Origin: Streptomyces fumanus
GTDB lineage: Bacteria; Actinomycetota; Actinomycetes; Streptomycetales; Streptomycetaceae
Length of the DNA: 64,000 nucleotides
Assembly (NCBI RefSeq): GCF_014655295.1
Contig: NZ_BNBI01000012.1
Coordinates: 1-64,000 of the forward strand
Direction: 5' to 3'
Position numbers and translations under genes: made by a program. Of the stretch, positions 40,037 to 48,433 are shown piece by piece (within the stretch, counting starts at the first letter, position 1; each line of letters starts with the position of its first letter). Under the pieces are notes generated by a model. The model did no database searches. It saw only the letters and a program-made list of their open reading frames with translations, and was not told where the DNA came from.

Positions 40037-42270
40037 GGGGTTCCTTCCCTGGGTGGGGGGAGTGGTGCGGGGGGCCGCGTCGTGAAGCCGATGACGCGGG
40101 TCTCTCCGGCGGTGAGGTCGAGCGGTGCGGCGCCGGAGGGGGTACGCAGGTCCACGCGGAGGGTGCGGGCGGGGCGCAGGGTGGCCGTGGCGGTGCCGCC
40201 GGCCGTCCAGGCCAGGTCGACGGTGGCCCCGAACCGGGTGCGCACGCCGGTCAGTTCGCCGGCCGGGAGGCGGGTGGGCAGCGCGGGCAGCAGGACCAGG
40301 CGGCCGGGGGTGGACTGCACCAGCATCTCGATGAGCACGGCCGGCAGGGTGTGCGCGGCGTCCGCGTTGTAGACGTCGCGGTGGGGGTAGTGGGCGCTCA
40401 TCAGCGAGGTGTGGAAGTAGTCGCCGCCCAGGACCCGGCCGAGGGCGTCGGCGACCCGGTCGGCGTCCCGCAGCTTGGCGGCGACCAGGGCGTGGTGCAG
40501 GTGGCCGTGGGCGGAGTCGTTCTCGGCGCCGCGCAGTTCCAGGGCCCGGTGGGCGGCGCGGGCCAGGTCCGGGGTGTCGTAGGGGTTGATCTCGTCCAGC
40601 GGCCAGACGCCGTAGAGGTGGCTGAGGTGGCGGTGGTCGTAGCGGTCGTCGAGGCCGGGGTGGGCCCATTCGGCGAGGGCGCCGTCGGCGTTGATCCGGT
40701 GCGGTGGGAGGCGGTCGGCGAGGGCGCGCCAGCGGGTGGCGTGCCCGGGGTGGTGCTCGGCGGCGGTCCGCAGGGCGTGCCGGGCGGCGGACAGGTCCAT
40801 CGCCGCGTCGATCGCGCCCCAGCTTCCGTTGGCGGGCCGGTTCTCCGGCGAGTAGGACGGCACGATGTGCAGTCGCCCGTCCGGGTCGGTGCGGGTGAGG
40901 AAGTCCTCGTAGAACAGGGCGGTCTCGGCCAGCACGGCGAGGGTGCGCGGGTCGTGTGCGCCGTGGGTCTCGGCGTGGTCGAGGAGCGGCTTGAGCAGCC
41001 AGTCGGCGCCCGCGGTCCACAGGTGCAGGGGGTACTCGCGGCTGAAGTGGTACGTGTGCCCGGACTCGCCGTCGGTGTGCGAGGGCGCGACCACGCCCCG
41101 GGTGCCGAAGATCTCGCGGGCGTTGTCCCGCCAGTGCGGCACCTGGCGGTGGACCAGCGCGGCGAGCGCCTCGGTGACCTCGGGCAGGTCGGCCGCGGCG
41201 GCGGAGGCGGTCTGGAGGTTGAGGTTGGCGTTGGTGGTGAACGCCCCCGACCAGGCGGTGTTCCAGTCGCCGGTCCACAGGCCGGTGAGCCGGGGCGGCA
41301 GCAGTCCGGCGGCCGACAGCAGGTGGTAGCGGCCGGCCGCGAACAGCCGCTCCAGCAGGGCCGGGCTGTGCGGCCGGGTGAGCAGTTCGGAGCCGGGCAG
41401 GGCGCGTTCGGCGGGGTCGGCGGCGAGGTCGAGGGTGACCCGGCGGTAGGCGGTGCGGTGCGCGGCGAGGTGGCGGGCGAGCAGGCCGTCGTAGCCGTCG
41501 GCGGCCAGGGCGCGCAGGGCGCGGGCCTCGGCGGGGACGTCCAGTTCGCCGGTGTGGCGGCGCACCCGGGTCAGCAGCAGCACCTCGGCGGCGTCCTCGA
41601 TCCGCACGCCCGGGGGCGTCAGGGTGGTGCTGCCGCCGGTGACGACGGCCAGGGTGACGCCGGTGTAGGCGAGGTCGCCGCCGGGGTAGCGGGCGCGCAG
41701 GCTGAGCAGGGCGCCGTCGGGGGTGCGCGCGGTGCCGTGGCCGATGCCCAGGCCGGGCGGGGCGCCGGGCAGGCGGTGGTCCAGGGTGAGGCCCAGGGTG
41801 AGGCGGGTGGCGGTGACCCGCTGGACGATCACGTCGTCGGCGCGGGAGACGAAGACCCGGCTGGTCCAGTCGGCGCGGGCGGCGGCGGTCTCGCCGGTGG
41901 CGAAGTCGACCTCGCGGCGGTAGCCGTGCCCGGCGTCCGGCGGCCGGTCCAGGCGCATCCGGAAGGCGGGGTGGAAGGGCCGTACCCAGCGCAGCGGGCG
42001 GCCGTCGGTGAACTCCTCGGCGGCCGTGCGCTCGCCCGCGAGCAGCCGGTCCTGCAGCGCGGGCAGCGCCTCGGCGAGCCGGGGCGGCCGCCGGTCGGCG
42101 TCGTCGCCGTCCGGGCGTACCAGGGTGTGGTGGGTGACGACGACCCGGTCGGCGTGCGGGTCGCCGTACACCAGGACGCCGTGGTGGCCGTTGCCCGCGA
42201 GGAAGGCGTCCTCCCAGCGGGTGGCGGGGCGCGGTTCCCAGGTGCCGTGCACGGGGCCGGCCGGGGTCAT
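40018..42270 (-). CDS. GH95 family alpha-L-fucosidase-like glycosidase (cytoplasmic)
   Basis: A 750-aa (alpha/alpha)6-barrel glycosidase of family GH95, whose members remove alpha-1,2-linked fucose (some alpha-L-galactose). Family landmarks are Asn347 and Asn349 in TTNANLNLQT, the acid Glu476 in SYSPENRP, and HRHLSHLYGVWP. Asp637 in DVYNADAAH aligns with the Asp of the usual QIDGNFG. Some surrounding motifs deviate (usual TGWSLAW reads NDSAHGH), so linkage specificity is uncertain. No signal peptide is seen, so it acts on imported oligosaccharides. The start overlaps the GH42 stop (ATGA). Confidence 0.8.
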   Translation of the reverse strand: MTPAGPVHGTWEPRPATRWEDAFLAGNGHHGVLVYGDPHADRVVVTHHTLVRPDGDDADRRPPRLAEALPALQDRLLAGERTAAEEFTDGRPLRWVRPFHPAFRMRLDRPPDAGHGYRREVDFATGETAAARADWTSRVFVSRADDVIVQRVTATRLTLGLTLDHRLPGAPPGLGIGHGTARTPDGALLSLRARYPGGDLAYTGVTLAVVTGGSTTLTPPGVRIEDAAEVLLLTRVRRHTGELDVPAEARALRALAADGYDGLLARHLAAHRTAYRRVTLDLAADPAERALPGSELLTRPHSPALLERLFAAGRYHLLSAAGLLPPRLTGLWTGDWNTAWSGAFTTNANLNLQTASAAAADLPEVTEALAALVHRQVPHWRDNAREIFGTRGVVAPSHTDGESGHTYHFSREYPLHLWTAGADWLLKPLLDHAETHGAHDPRTLAVLAETALFYEDFLTRTDPDGRLHIVPSYSPENRPANGSWGAIDAAMDLSAARHALRTAAEHHPGHATRWRALADRLPPHRINADGALAEWAHPGLDDRYDHRHLSHLYGVWPLDEINPYDTPDLARAAHRALELRGAENDSAHGHLHHALVAAKLRDADRVADALGRVLGGDYFHTSLMSAHYPHRDVYNADAAHTLPAVLIEMLVQSTPGRLVLLPALPTRLPAGELTGVRTRFGATVDLAWTAGGTATATLRPARTLRVDLRTPSGAAPLDLTAGETRVIGFTTRPPAPLPPPREGTPWHPAP

Positions 42271-44303
42271 GACGCGGCCTCCGCCGGTTTCAGCACCGCC
42301 GCCCCGTAGCGGCCCAGGGTGACGCGGCCGGTGACCGGGGCGCCGGTCAGCAGGTCGCGGTGGGTGCCGGGCACCTCGACGGTCACCGTGTCGCGGCCGT
42401 GGTGGAGGAGGAACAGCAGGTCGCCGCGGCGGACCGCCTCCACGCCGGCCGGCGCCCCGGTGAGCACCGGACGGACCCCGGCGCCGGCCGCGATCCGGGT
42501 GAGCAGGCCGCGCAGCGCCCCGGGTGCCGGGAGCGTCGACAGGTACCAGGCGCGGCCCTTGCGCAGCAGCGCGGGCAGGCCGTCCAGTTCGCCGCCCCGG
42601 TAGCGGACGGTCTCCTCGGCGGTGCCGTCGGGCTCGATCTCCTCCGACCAGAGCGTGCCGTCGAAGCCGTCGCAGGGGGCGGTCTCCCCCGGCTCCAGCG
42701 GCCACCACTCGTGCAGCACGCGGATGCCGAACAGCTCGCGCAGCCGGGGGTCCATGCCGCCGGGCCTGATCCGGTCGTCCTGGTCGGCGACGCCGGTGAG
42801 GAAGCCGCAGACCAGGGTGCCGCCGCCTTCGACGTAGGCGAGGAGGTTGCCGACGGCGGTGTCGGTGAGCGCGTACATCTGGGGGACGACGACCATGCGG
42901 TACGGGGTGAGGTCGTGCTCGGGGTGGGCGAAGTCGGTGGTGAGCCGCGCCTCCCACAGGGCGCGGTGCCAGGCGCGCAGCATGGCCAGGTGGCCGACCC
43001 GGTCGGAGGGGCGGGACTCCTGGGCGGCGGCCCACCAGGCGTGCCAGTCGTGCAGCACGGCGACCTCGGCGCGGATCCGGCGGCCCGCGACCTCCGGCGC
43101 CAGGTGCGCCAGTTCCGCGCCCAGGCGCCGGATCTCCTGGTACGTACGGCCCTCGGGGCCCGCGTGACCGAGCATCGCGGAGTGGAACTTCTCGGCGCCC
43201 TGGCGGGACTGGCGCCACTGGAAGTAGCAGACGGCGTCCGCGCCGCGCGCCACGGCCTGCAGGGACCACAGGCGGTTCAGGCCGCGCGGCTTGGGGTGGT
43301 TCACGGCCCGCCAGTCGACCGCGCCCGCCGCCTGCTCCATCAGCATCCAAGGGCCGCGCGCCTGCGACCGGGTGAGGTCCTGGACCAGGGCGCCCTCCTG
43401 GGCACCGAGGGGGTCGCGCGGGTCGGGGTAGAGGTCGACGGAGACGACGTCCTCCTCCTCGGCCCAGCGCCAGCCGTCCTGGCCGATGAACAGCGGCATG
43501 AAGTTCGTGGTGACCGGGACGCCCGGGGAGTACCGGCGGACGATGTCCCGCTCGGCGGTGAAGCACTCCAGGAGCATGTCGGAGGTGAAGCGGCGGAAGT
43601 CCAGCACCTGGGCGGGGTTCTTCAGGTAGTGGACGCGGCCGGGCGGCAGCACCTCGGCCCAGTCGCCGTAGCCCTGGCTCCAGAAGGCGGTCCCCCAGGC
43701 CGTGTTGAGGGCGTCGAGGGTGCCGTAGCGGGCCGCCAGCCAGGTGCGGAAGCGGGCGGCGGCCTCGTCGCCGTGGTCGTACGTGCAGTACTCGTTGTTG
43801 ATGTGCCACAGGGTGAGGGCGGGGTGGTCGCCGTACCGGGCGGCGAGCGCCTCGGTGATGGCGGCGGCGTACCGGCGGTAGGTGGCGCTGGAGTGCGAGA
43901 AGTGCTGCCGGCCGCCCCACCGCTCGGTGCGGCCCTCCTCGTCCACCGGGAGGGTGTCGGGGTGCAGGTGCCCGAGCCAGGGCGGGGGCGAGGCGGTGGG
44001 CGTGGCCAGGACGACCCCGACGCCGTGCCCGTGCAGCAGCTCCAGCAGCCGGTCCAGCCAGCCGAAGTCCCGCTCGCCGGGCCTCGGTTCCAGGCGGGAC
44101 CAGGAGAACACCCCGACGGTGACGGAGTTGACGCCGGCCTCCTTCATCAGGCGTACGTCGTCCTGCCAGGTCTCCTCCGGCCACTGCTCGGGGTTGTAGT
44201 CGCCGCCGAACAGGAGCCGGCCCCGGGTGACCGAGGCGAGGTCCGGGGCGGGGACCGGAGCGGGGACCGGAGCGGGGTCCGGGGCGAGGTCCCGGGCGGT
44301 CAT
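42267..44303 (-). CDS. GH42 beta-galactosidase (cytoplasmic)
   Basis: A 678-aa GH42 enzyme. GGDYNPEQWPEETWQDDV starts the TIM barrel, LWHINNEYC holds the acid/base Glu171, and WMLMEQAAG holds the nucleophile Glu323. Trimerisation and C-terminal beta domains follow. The first 25 residues include a PAPVPAPVPAP repeat encoded by a short tandem DNA repeat, so the real start could be a later codon. No signal peptide is seen. The start and stop overlap the neighbouring permease and GH95 genes by four bases each. A role in removing galactosyl caps from imported oligosaccharides fits. Confidence 0.9.
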   Translation of the reverse strand: MTARDLAPDPAPVPAPVPAPDLASVTRGRLLFGGDYNPEQWPEETWQDDVRLMKEAGVNSVTVGVFSWSRLEPRPGERDFGWLDRLLELLHGHGVGVVLATPTASPPPWLGHLHPDTLPVDEEGRTERWGGRQHFSHSSATYRRYAAAITEALAARYGDHPALTLWHINNEYCTYDHGDEAAARFRTWLAARYGTLDALNTAWGTAFWSQGYGDWAEVLPPGRVHYLKNPAQVLDFRRFTSDMLLECFTAERDIVRRYSPGVPVTTNFMPLFIGQDGWRWAEEEDVVSVDLYPDPRDPLGAQEGALVQDLTRSQARGPWMLMEQAAGAVDWRAVNHPKPRGLNRLWSLQAVARGADAVCYFQWRQSRQGAEKFHSAMLGHAGPEGRTYQEIRRLGAELAHLAPEVAGRRIRAEVAVLHDWHAWWAAAQESRPSDRVGHLAMLRAWHRALWEARLTTDFAHPEHDLTPYRMVVVPQMYALTDTAVGNLLAYVEGGGTLVCGFLTGVADQDDRIRPGGMDPRLRELFGIRVLHEWWPLEPGETAPCDGFDGTLWSEEIEPDGTAEETVRYRGGELDGLPALLRKGRAWYLSTLPAPGALRGLLTRIAAGAGVRPVLTGAPAGVEAVRRGDLLFLLHHGRDTVTVEVPGTHRDLLTGAPVTGRVTLGRYGAAVLKPAEAAS

Positions 44304-45235
44304 CCCTTCACCGCCCCGGTCAGCATCCCCTTCTTGAAGTGCCGCTGCACGAACGGCGAGAGCACCGCCACCGGCAGCAGCGCCATCACCATGACCGCCA
44401 TCTGCACCGCGAGGCCGGACAGCTCCCCGGTCTTGATGGCCTGCCCGAGCCCGACCGGCGCCTCCTGCTTCTGCACCAACTGGATCATGACGTTCTGCAG
44501 CGGCATCATGTCCTGGTCGTTCAGGTACAGCGAGGCGTTGAACCAGGCGCTCCAGTACCCGACCGCGTAGAACAGCGTGATCACCGCGAGGACGGCCCGG
44601 GACAGCGGCATGACGATCCGCCACAGGATGCGCAGATCGCCCGCCCCGTCGATGCGGGCGCTGTCGATCAGCTCCTGCGAGATGCCCATGAAGAAGCCGC
44701 GCAGCACCAGGATGTTGAAGACGCTCACCGCGCTCGGCAGGATCAGCGCGAGGTAGGTGTCGGTCAGCCCCAGCGACTGCACCAGCAGATACGTGGGGAT
44801 CAGGCCGGCGCTGAAGAACATCGTGGCCAGCAGCAGCATCAGCACCCAGCGGTGCCCGAGCGAGCCGGTGCGGGACAGTCCGTAGGCGCACAGCACCGAG
44901 ACGGTCATGGAGAACGCCGTGCCGGCCAGGGTGACGCCGATGCTGATGACCGCGGCGCGGGTGACCTGGCCGCCGCTGAGCAGTTCCTGGTAGGCGACGA
45001 AGGTGATGTCCTTGGGGATCATCACCAGTCCCCCGGCCTCGTCGATGGTCCGGCGCGAGGACAGGCTGGTGACGACGACGATCCACAGCGGGAACAGAAT
45101 CGCCAGGCAGGCCAGGGCCAGGGCCAGCCCCTTGCCCGCGACCCCGGCCGGGCCGGGCTTCTCCTCCCAGGCCGGGCGGGGCGGGGCCGCCCAGCGCCCG
45201 GGGGTACGGGCGGGCTCGTCGATGACGGCGGTCAC
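44300..45235 (-). CDS. Carbohydrate ABC transporter permease (MalG-type)
   Basis: A 311-aa inner-membrane permease with six predicted helices and the EAA loop (GFFMGISQELIDSARIDGAGDLRILWRI is in two parts around ELIDSARIDGAG). The C-terminus is the usual QRHFKKGMLTGAVKG. It resembles the LplC/YtcP branch that moves larger plant oligosaccharides. The GTG start overlaps the stop of the partner permease (GTGA) and its own stop overlaps the GH42 start. Confidence 0.9.
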   Translation of the reverse strand: MTAVIDEPARTPGRWAAPPRPAWEEKPGPAGVAGKGLALALACLAILFPLWIVVVTSLSSRRTIDEAGGLVMIPKDITFVAYQELLSGGQVTRAAVISIGVTLAGTAFSMTVSVLCAYGLSRTGSLGHRWVLMLLLATMFFSAGLIPTYLLVQSLGLTDTYLALILPSAVSVFNILVLRGFFMGISQELIDSARIDGAGDLRILWRIVMPLSRAVLAVITLFYAVGYWSAWFNASLYLNDQDMMPLQNVMIQLVQKQEAPVGLGQAIKTGELSGLAVQMAVMVMALLPVAVLSPFVQRHFKKGMLTGAVKG

Positions 45236-46254
45236 TTCTTGTACACCCCCTGCTCGCCCATGAGATGGGCCACCTTGTTCGCGGCCAGCACCAGGCCGAT
45301 GCTGACCACGCCCTTGACCAGGCCCGCGGCGGCCGCGTAGCCGAAGTCCTGGTTGCGTACGCCGTTCCACCACACGAAGGTGTCCAGCACCTCCGCGGCG
45401 CCCGGTCCCACGGCGTCCCGCTGGAGCAGGATCTGCTCGAAGCCGACGGTGAGGGCGTCGCCGACGCGCAGCACCAGCAGCAGGGCGATCACCGGGCGCA
45501 GCGCGGGCAGCGTGACGTGCCACATCCGGCGCCAGCGACCGGCCCCGTCCATCGCGGCGGCCTCGTACAGGTCCGGCGGGACGGAGGCGAGCGCGGCGAG
45601 GAAGACGATGATCCCCCAGCCGGCGTCCTTCCACACGCTCTGCGCGGTGATCAGGAACGCGAAGCTGCTCGGGTCGGTCATGATGTCGAGCCCGTCGTAC
45701 CCGTGCTCGCGCAGCAACTGCGACAGGATGCCCGCGCCGCCGAACAACTGCTGGAACACGGCGATGACCAGCACCCAGGAGAAGAAGTGCGGCAGGTAGA
45801 GGATGGCCTGCGACACCGCCCGCACCCGGGGCCGGACCACGCTGTTGATGAGCAGCGCCAGCAGCACCGGGATCGGGAAGAACAGCAGGAGCTGGAGGAA
45901 GAACAGCACCAGCGTGTTGCGCACCGCGTTCCAGAACGCGGAGTCGGCGAAGATCCGCTCGAAGTTCTCCACGCCCACCCAGGGGCTGTGCAGGATGGAG
46001 ACGATGCCGTTGTCGCTGATGTAGGGGTCGTAGTCCTGGAAGGCGACCACGTTGCCGAGGATCGGCAGGTAGTTGAAGAGCAGGAGCAGCGCCACGGCCG
46101 GCAGCGTCATCAGCAGCAGGACGCGGTCCCGGCGCCAGCGCAGCCTGAGGCTCGGCTTCCGCGCCCGGGGCCGGCCCGGCTTCCCGGGCGGTGCCGGGGG
46201 TTTCTCGGTGGTCTCGGCCTCGGCCCTGCTCCGAGGCACCGTGCTGTGCGACAC
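45232..46254 (-). CDS. Carbohydrate ABC transporter permease (MalF/LplB-type)
   Basis: A 340-aa permease with a Pro/Arg-rich cytoplasmic N-terminus and six hydrophobic segments. The EAA signature is YEAAAMDGAGRWRRMWHVTLP. It forms the heterodimeric channel with the following permease. It lies 27 bases behind the binding-protein gene. No ATPase gene is found in the locus, and in Streptomyces the shared ATPase MsiK normally serves such importers. Confidence 0.9.
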   Translation of the reverse strand: MSHSTVPRSRAEAETTEKPPAPPGKPGRPRARKPSLRLRWRRDRVLLLMTLPAVALLLLFNYLPILGNVVAFQDYDPYISDNGIVSILHSPWVGVENFERIFADSAFWNAVRNTLVLFFLQLLLFFPIPVLLALLINSVVRPRVRAVSQAILYLPHFFSWVLVIAVFQQLFGGAGILSQLLREHGYDGLDIMTDPSSFAFLITAQSVWKDAGWGIIVFLAALASVPPDLYEAAAMDGAGRWRRMWHVTLPALRPVIALLLVLRVGDALTVGFEQILLQRDAVGPGAAEVLDTFVWWNGVRNQDFGYAAAAGLVKGVVSIGLVLAANKVAHLMGEQGVYKK

Positions 46255-46281
46255 GGCCGTTCTCCTTGCCTCGAATGCCGG

Positions 46282-47976
46282 TCAGTTCGCCGCCGAGCCG
46301 TTCTCGTCGAGCAGCTTCTTGTACCAGTCGCGGAGCTTGTCGCCGCCCTTGCTGCGCCACTCCGAGATCGCCTGCTGGACCTCGCCCATCTTCTTGCGGC
46401 CGCGGACGAAGTCGTCCTCCATCTGCTCGAAGTCGCTGGAGAGGTTGGCGTACCGGGACGGCTCGGTGATCTGCATGCCGTGGAAGGAGGACTTCCGGGT
46501 GAAGGCGCCCATCCGCTGCTGCCACTCGACCTGGCCCTTGGCGACCTCGGGGAAGTCGGGGTGGGCGATGGTCGCGGCGGGGCTGGCCAGCATGACGTAG
46601 GCGTTCATCACGTCGATGTTGCCCTGGTCGGTCTTGGTGGGGACGCCGTCCTTGACGGTGTAGTGGGTGCCCTCCACGCCGTAGTTGGTCATCATGTACT
46701 CCTTGGTGCCGTACGGCGCGGCGGTCACGTTGGCCGCGGCCAGCACATCGCGGATCACCGCCTCGGACGCCTTCTTGTTGACGAAGGCCCAGATGCCGGC
46801 GGGCTGTTCGGCCCAGAGCACCGGGTCGCCGCCGTCGTGGCCGAAGACGTCCATGCCCCAGACCTTGAACTCCGGGTTCTGGGTGGCCTGTTCGGCGGTG
46901 CGGCTCCACCACTGGCTGATGTTCTGGGCGTAGATCAGGAACTCGCCCTTGGCGAACTTCGGGCCGGCGTCGGTGGCCTGGCTCTTGCCCAGTTCGGCGT
47001 CCGGGTGGACGACACCGGCCGCGAACAGCTTGCGGGTCCACTCCAGCGCTTCGAGGTACTCGTCGGTCTCGACCCGGTTGATCATCTTGCCGTCGACCAT
47101 GGTCCAGCCGAGCGGCTTCTCGTTGCCCGACATCACGCCGAACGCCTGGAAGGCGGTCCACTTCATGTCCAGGCAGGCCCAGCGCTTGGCCTTGGCGTTG
47201 GTGGCCTCCTTGGCCAGGGCGAGGAACTCGTCGCAGGAGGTGGGGACCTCGTACCCCTCCTTCTCGAAGATGTCCTGCCGGTACAGGGGCACGATGCCGG
47301 TGACGTACGGCTGCGGCTGGGGCAGGCCGCGCAGCTTGCCGCCGAAGATCGAGCGCTGCCAGGCGTCGGTCGGGACGGCGGCCAGGTTCGGGTACTCCTT
47401 GACGGCGTCGCCGGAGAGGTAGGGGCCGAGGTCGGCGAACTTGGAGATGATCGCGCTCGGGATCCTGCCGTTCAGGTTCCAGCTCGGGACGACCACCACG
47501 TCCGGGACGTCGCTGGAGGCGAGGACCGCGCCGAGCTTCTGCTCGTAGGTGTTGCCGTCCTGGTTCTGCCACGTGATGTCGACGCCGATCAGGTCGTTCA
47601 TCGCCCGGTAGTAGGCGTTGTCCGACTTCGGCGGGGAGCCCCAGAACGGGGACATGATGGTGACCCGGCCGCCCTTGCCGAGCTTCTCGGGCACCGAGGT
47701 CTTCAGGCCGGCCAGGTCGAGCTTGCGAGTGAAGCCGACCGCGGAGCCGTTCTTCGCCGGGATGTCGGGCGTGACCACGGTGCCGGCCACATAGGCGGGC
47801 AGCAGCTTCTCGGCCTCCTTGCCCGCGGTGGTGCCCTCGCGCGAGCCGCCGTCCGATCCGCCGCAGGCGGTGAGCAGCGGCATCCCGCCCGCCACCGCGG
47901 CGGCGGCGACCGCCGACGAGGCGAGGAAACTTCTCCGGCTCGGCGCGGGGGCGGCGGAGGCGGCGTTCGGCGTCAT
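46282..47976 (-). CDS. Extracellular oligosaccharide-binding lipoprotein
   Basis: A 564-aa solute-binding protein. A twin-arginine-like SRRSFLASS (residues 13-21) precedes the lipobox LTAC (Cys38), so it is exported, possibly by Tat, and lipid-anchored. At this length it belongs with the large LplA-type binding proteins that take long oligosaccharides. AAGGG precedes the ATG. It is the first gene of the six-gene SBP-permease-permease-GH42-GH95-GH12 operon. Its promoter carries operator O3 of the LacI-type repressor. Confidence 0.92.
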   Translation of the reverse strand: MTPNAASAAPAPSRRSFLASSAVAAAAVAGGMPLLTACGGSDGGSREGTTAGKEAEKLLPAYVAGTVVTPDIPAKNGSAVGFTRKLDLAGLKTSVPEKLGKGGRVTIMSPFWGSPPKSDNAYYRAMNDLIGVDITWQNQDGNTYEQKLGAVLASSDVPDVVVVPSWNLNGRIPSAIISKFADLGPYLSGDAVKEYPNLAAVPTDAWQRSIFGGKLRGLPQPQPYVTGIVPLYRQDIFEKEGYEVPTSCDEFLALAKEATNAKAKRWACLDMKWTAFQAFGVMSGNEKPLGWTMVDGKMINRVETDEYLEALEWTRKLFAAGVVHPDAELGKSQATDAGPKFAKGEFLIYAQNISQWWSRTAEQATQNPEFKVWGMDVFGHDGGDPVLWAEQPAGIWAFVNKKASEAVIRDVLAAANVTAAPYGTKEYMMTNYGVEGTHYTVKDGVPTKTDQGNIDVMNAYVMLASPAATIAHPDFPEVAKGQVEWQQRMGAFTRKSSFHGMQITEPSRYANLSSDFEQMEDDFVRGRKKMGEVQQAISEWRSKGGDKLRDWYKKLLDENGSAAN

Positions 47977-48032
47977 TGCGTCAACCCTTCATGGCGCACC
48001 AGGACACCCGGCGGCGGCCGTCGGCCGCGTCT

Positions 48033-48102
48033 CGTCGGCGGTGTCGTCGGCGGTCGTCGGCGGTGTCGTCGGCGGTGTCTTCAGCGGTGTCTTCAGTGGA
48101 GC
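48033..48102. repeat. Six degenerate 12-bp tandem units in the binding-protein leader
   Basis: Units follow the pattern CGTCGGCGGTGT. Exact copies are at 48033-48044, 48055-48066 and 48067-48078, with a 10-base copy at 48045-48054 and decayed copies at 48079-48090 and 48091-48102. They lie between the predicted transcription start and the ATG of the binding-protein gene. They are part of the 457-base gene-free stretch 47977-48433. Confidence 0.7.
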
Positions 48103-48202
48103 GGGCGGAGCTGGGGTGGGACTCGCGGGAACTCGCTGAGCTGAAGCGGTCGTCGGAGGACTGCCCGGTCGCAGGCACCCGTGCCCTCACGACGGCCCGC
48201 AG

Positions 48203-48216
48203 TCGAAGCGCTTCGA
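48203..48216. promoter_or_regulatory. LacI-type operator O3
   Basis: A perfect TCGAAGCGCTTCGA placed 11 bases downstream of the predicted -10 of the binding-protein operon, where a repressor would block transcription. Confidence 0.8.
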
Positions 48217-48226
48217 TGTTGCAGTG

Positions 48227-48255
48227 AGGTTAAGTGAACGCCAGGGGGTGCACAA
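48227..48255 (-). promoter_or_regulatory. Predicted promoter of the binding-protein operon
   Basis: On the minus strand, TTGTGC (complement at 48250-48255), a 17-base spacer and TAACCT (complement at 48227-48232). It is followed immediately by operator O3. Predicted by eye. Confidence 0.5.
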
Positions 48256-48355
48256 GGGTCGCTTCCAAGATTCCTCGGATGTGTGCGCCGCCCGGTGAGT
48301 GCCGTGTGGCGGCCGAAAGGCGGGTGTCCCGCCGGAGGCGGTCCGGCACGACGTC

Positions 48356-48384
48356 TTGACACCCGACCCGGCCCCCACTGAGCA
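48356..48384 (+). promoter_or_regulatory. Predicted promoter of the GH3 gene
   Basis: A perfect -35 TTGACA (48356-48361), a 17-base spacer and a weak -10 TGAGCA (48379-48384), abutting operator O4. Confidence 0.5.
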
Positions 48385-48398
48385 TCGAAGCGCTTCGA
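48385..48398. promoter_or_regulatory. LacI-type operator O4
   Basis: A perfect TCGAAGCGCTTCGA directly after the predicted -10 of the GH3 gene. It lies 182 bp centre-to-centre from O3, twice the 91-bp O1-O2 spacing. Confidence 0.8.
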
Positions 48399-48433
48399 AA
48401 GCGCCTGGCCACACCATGCAAGGGGAACCCCAC

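Noticed and set aside
40018-44184. A 1388-codon frame extending GH95 upstream through GH42
   Set aside because: The GH95 domain begins at ATG 42270; upstream residues are out-of-frame GH42.
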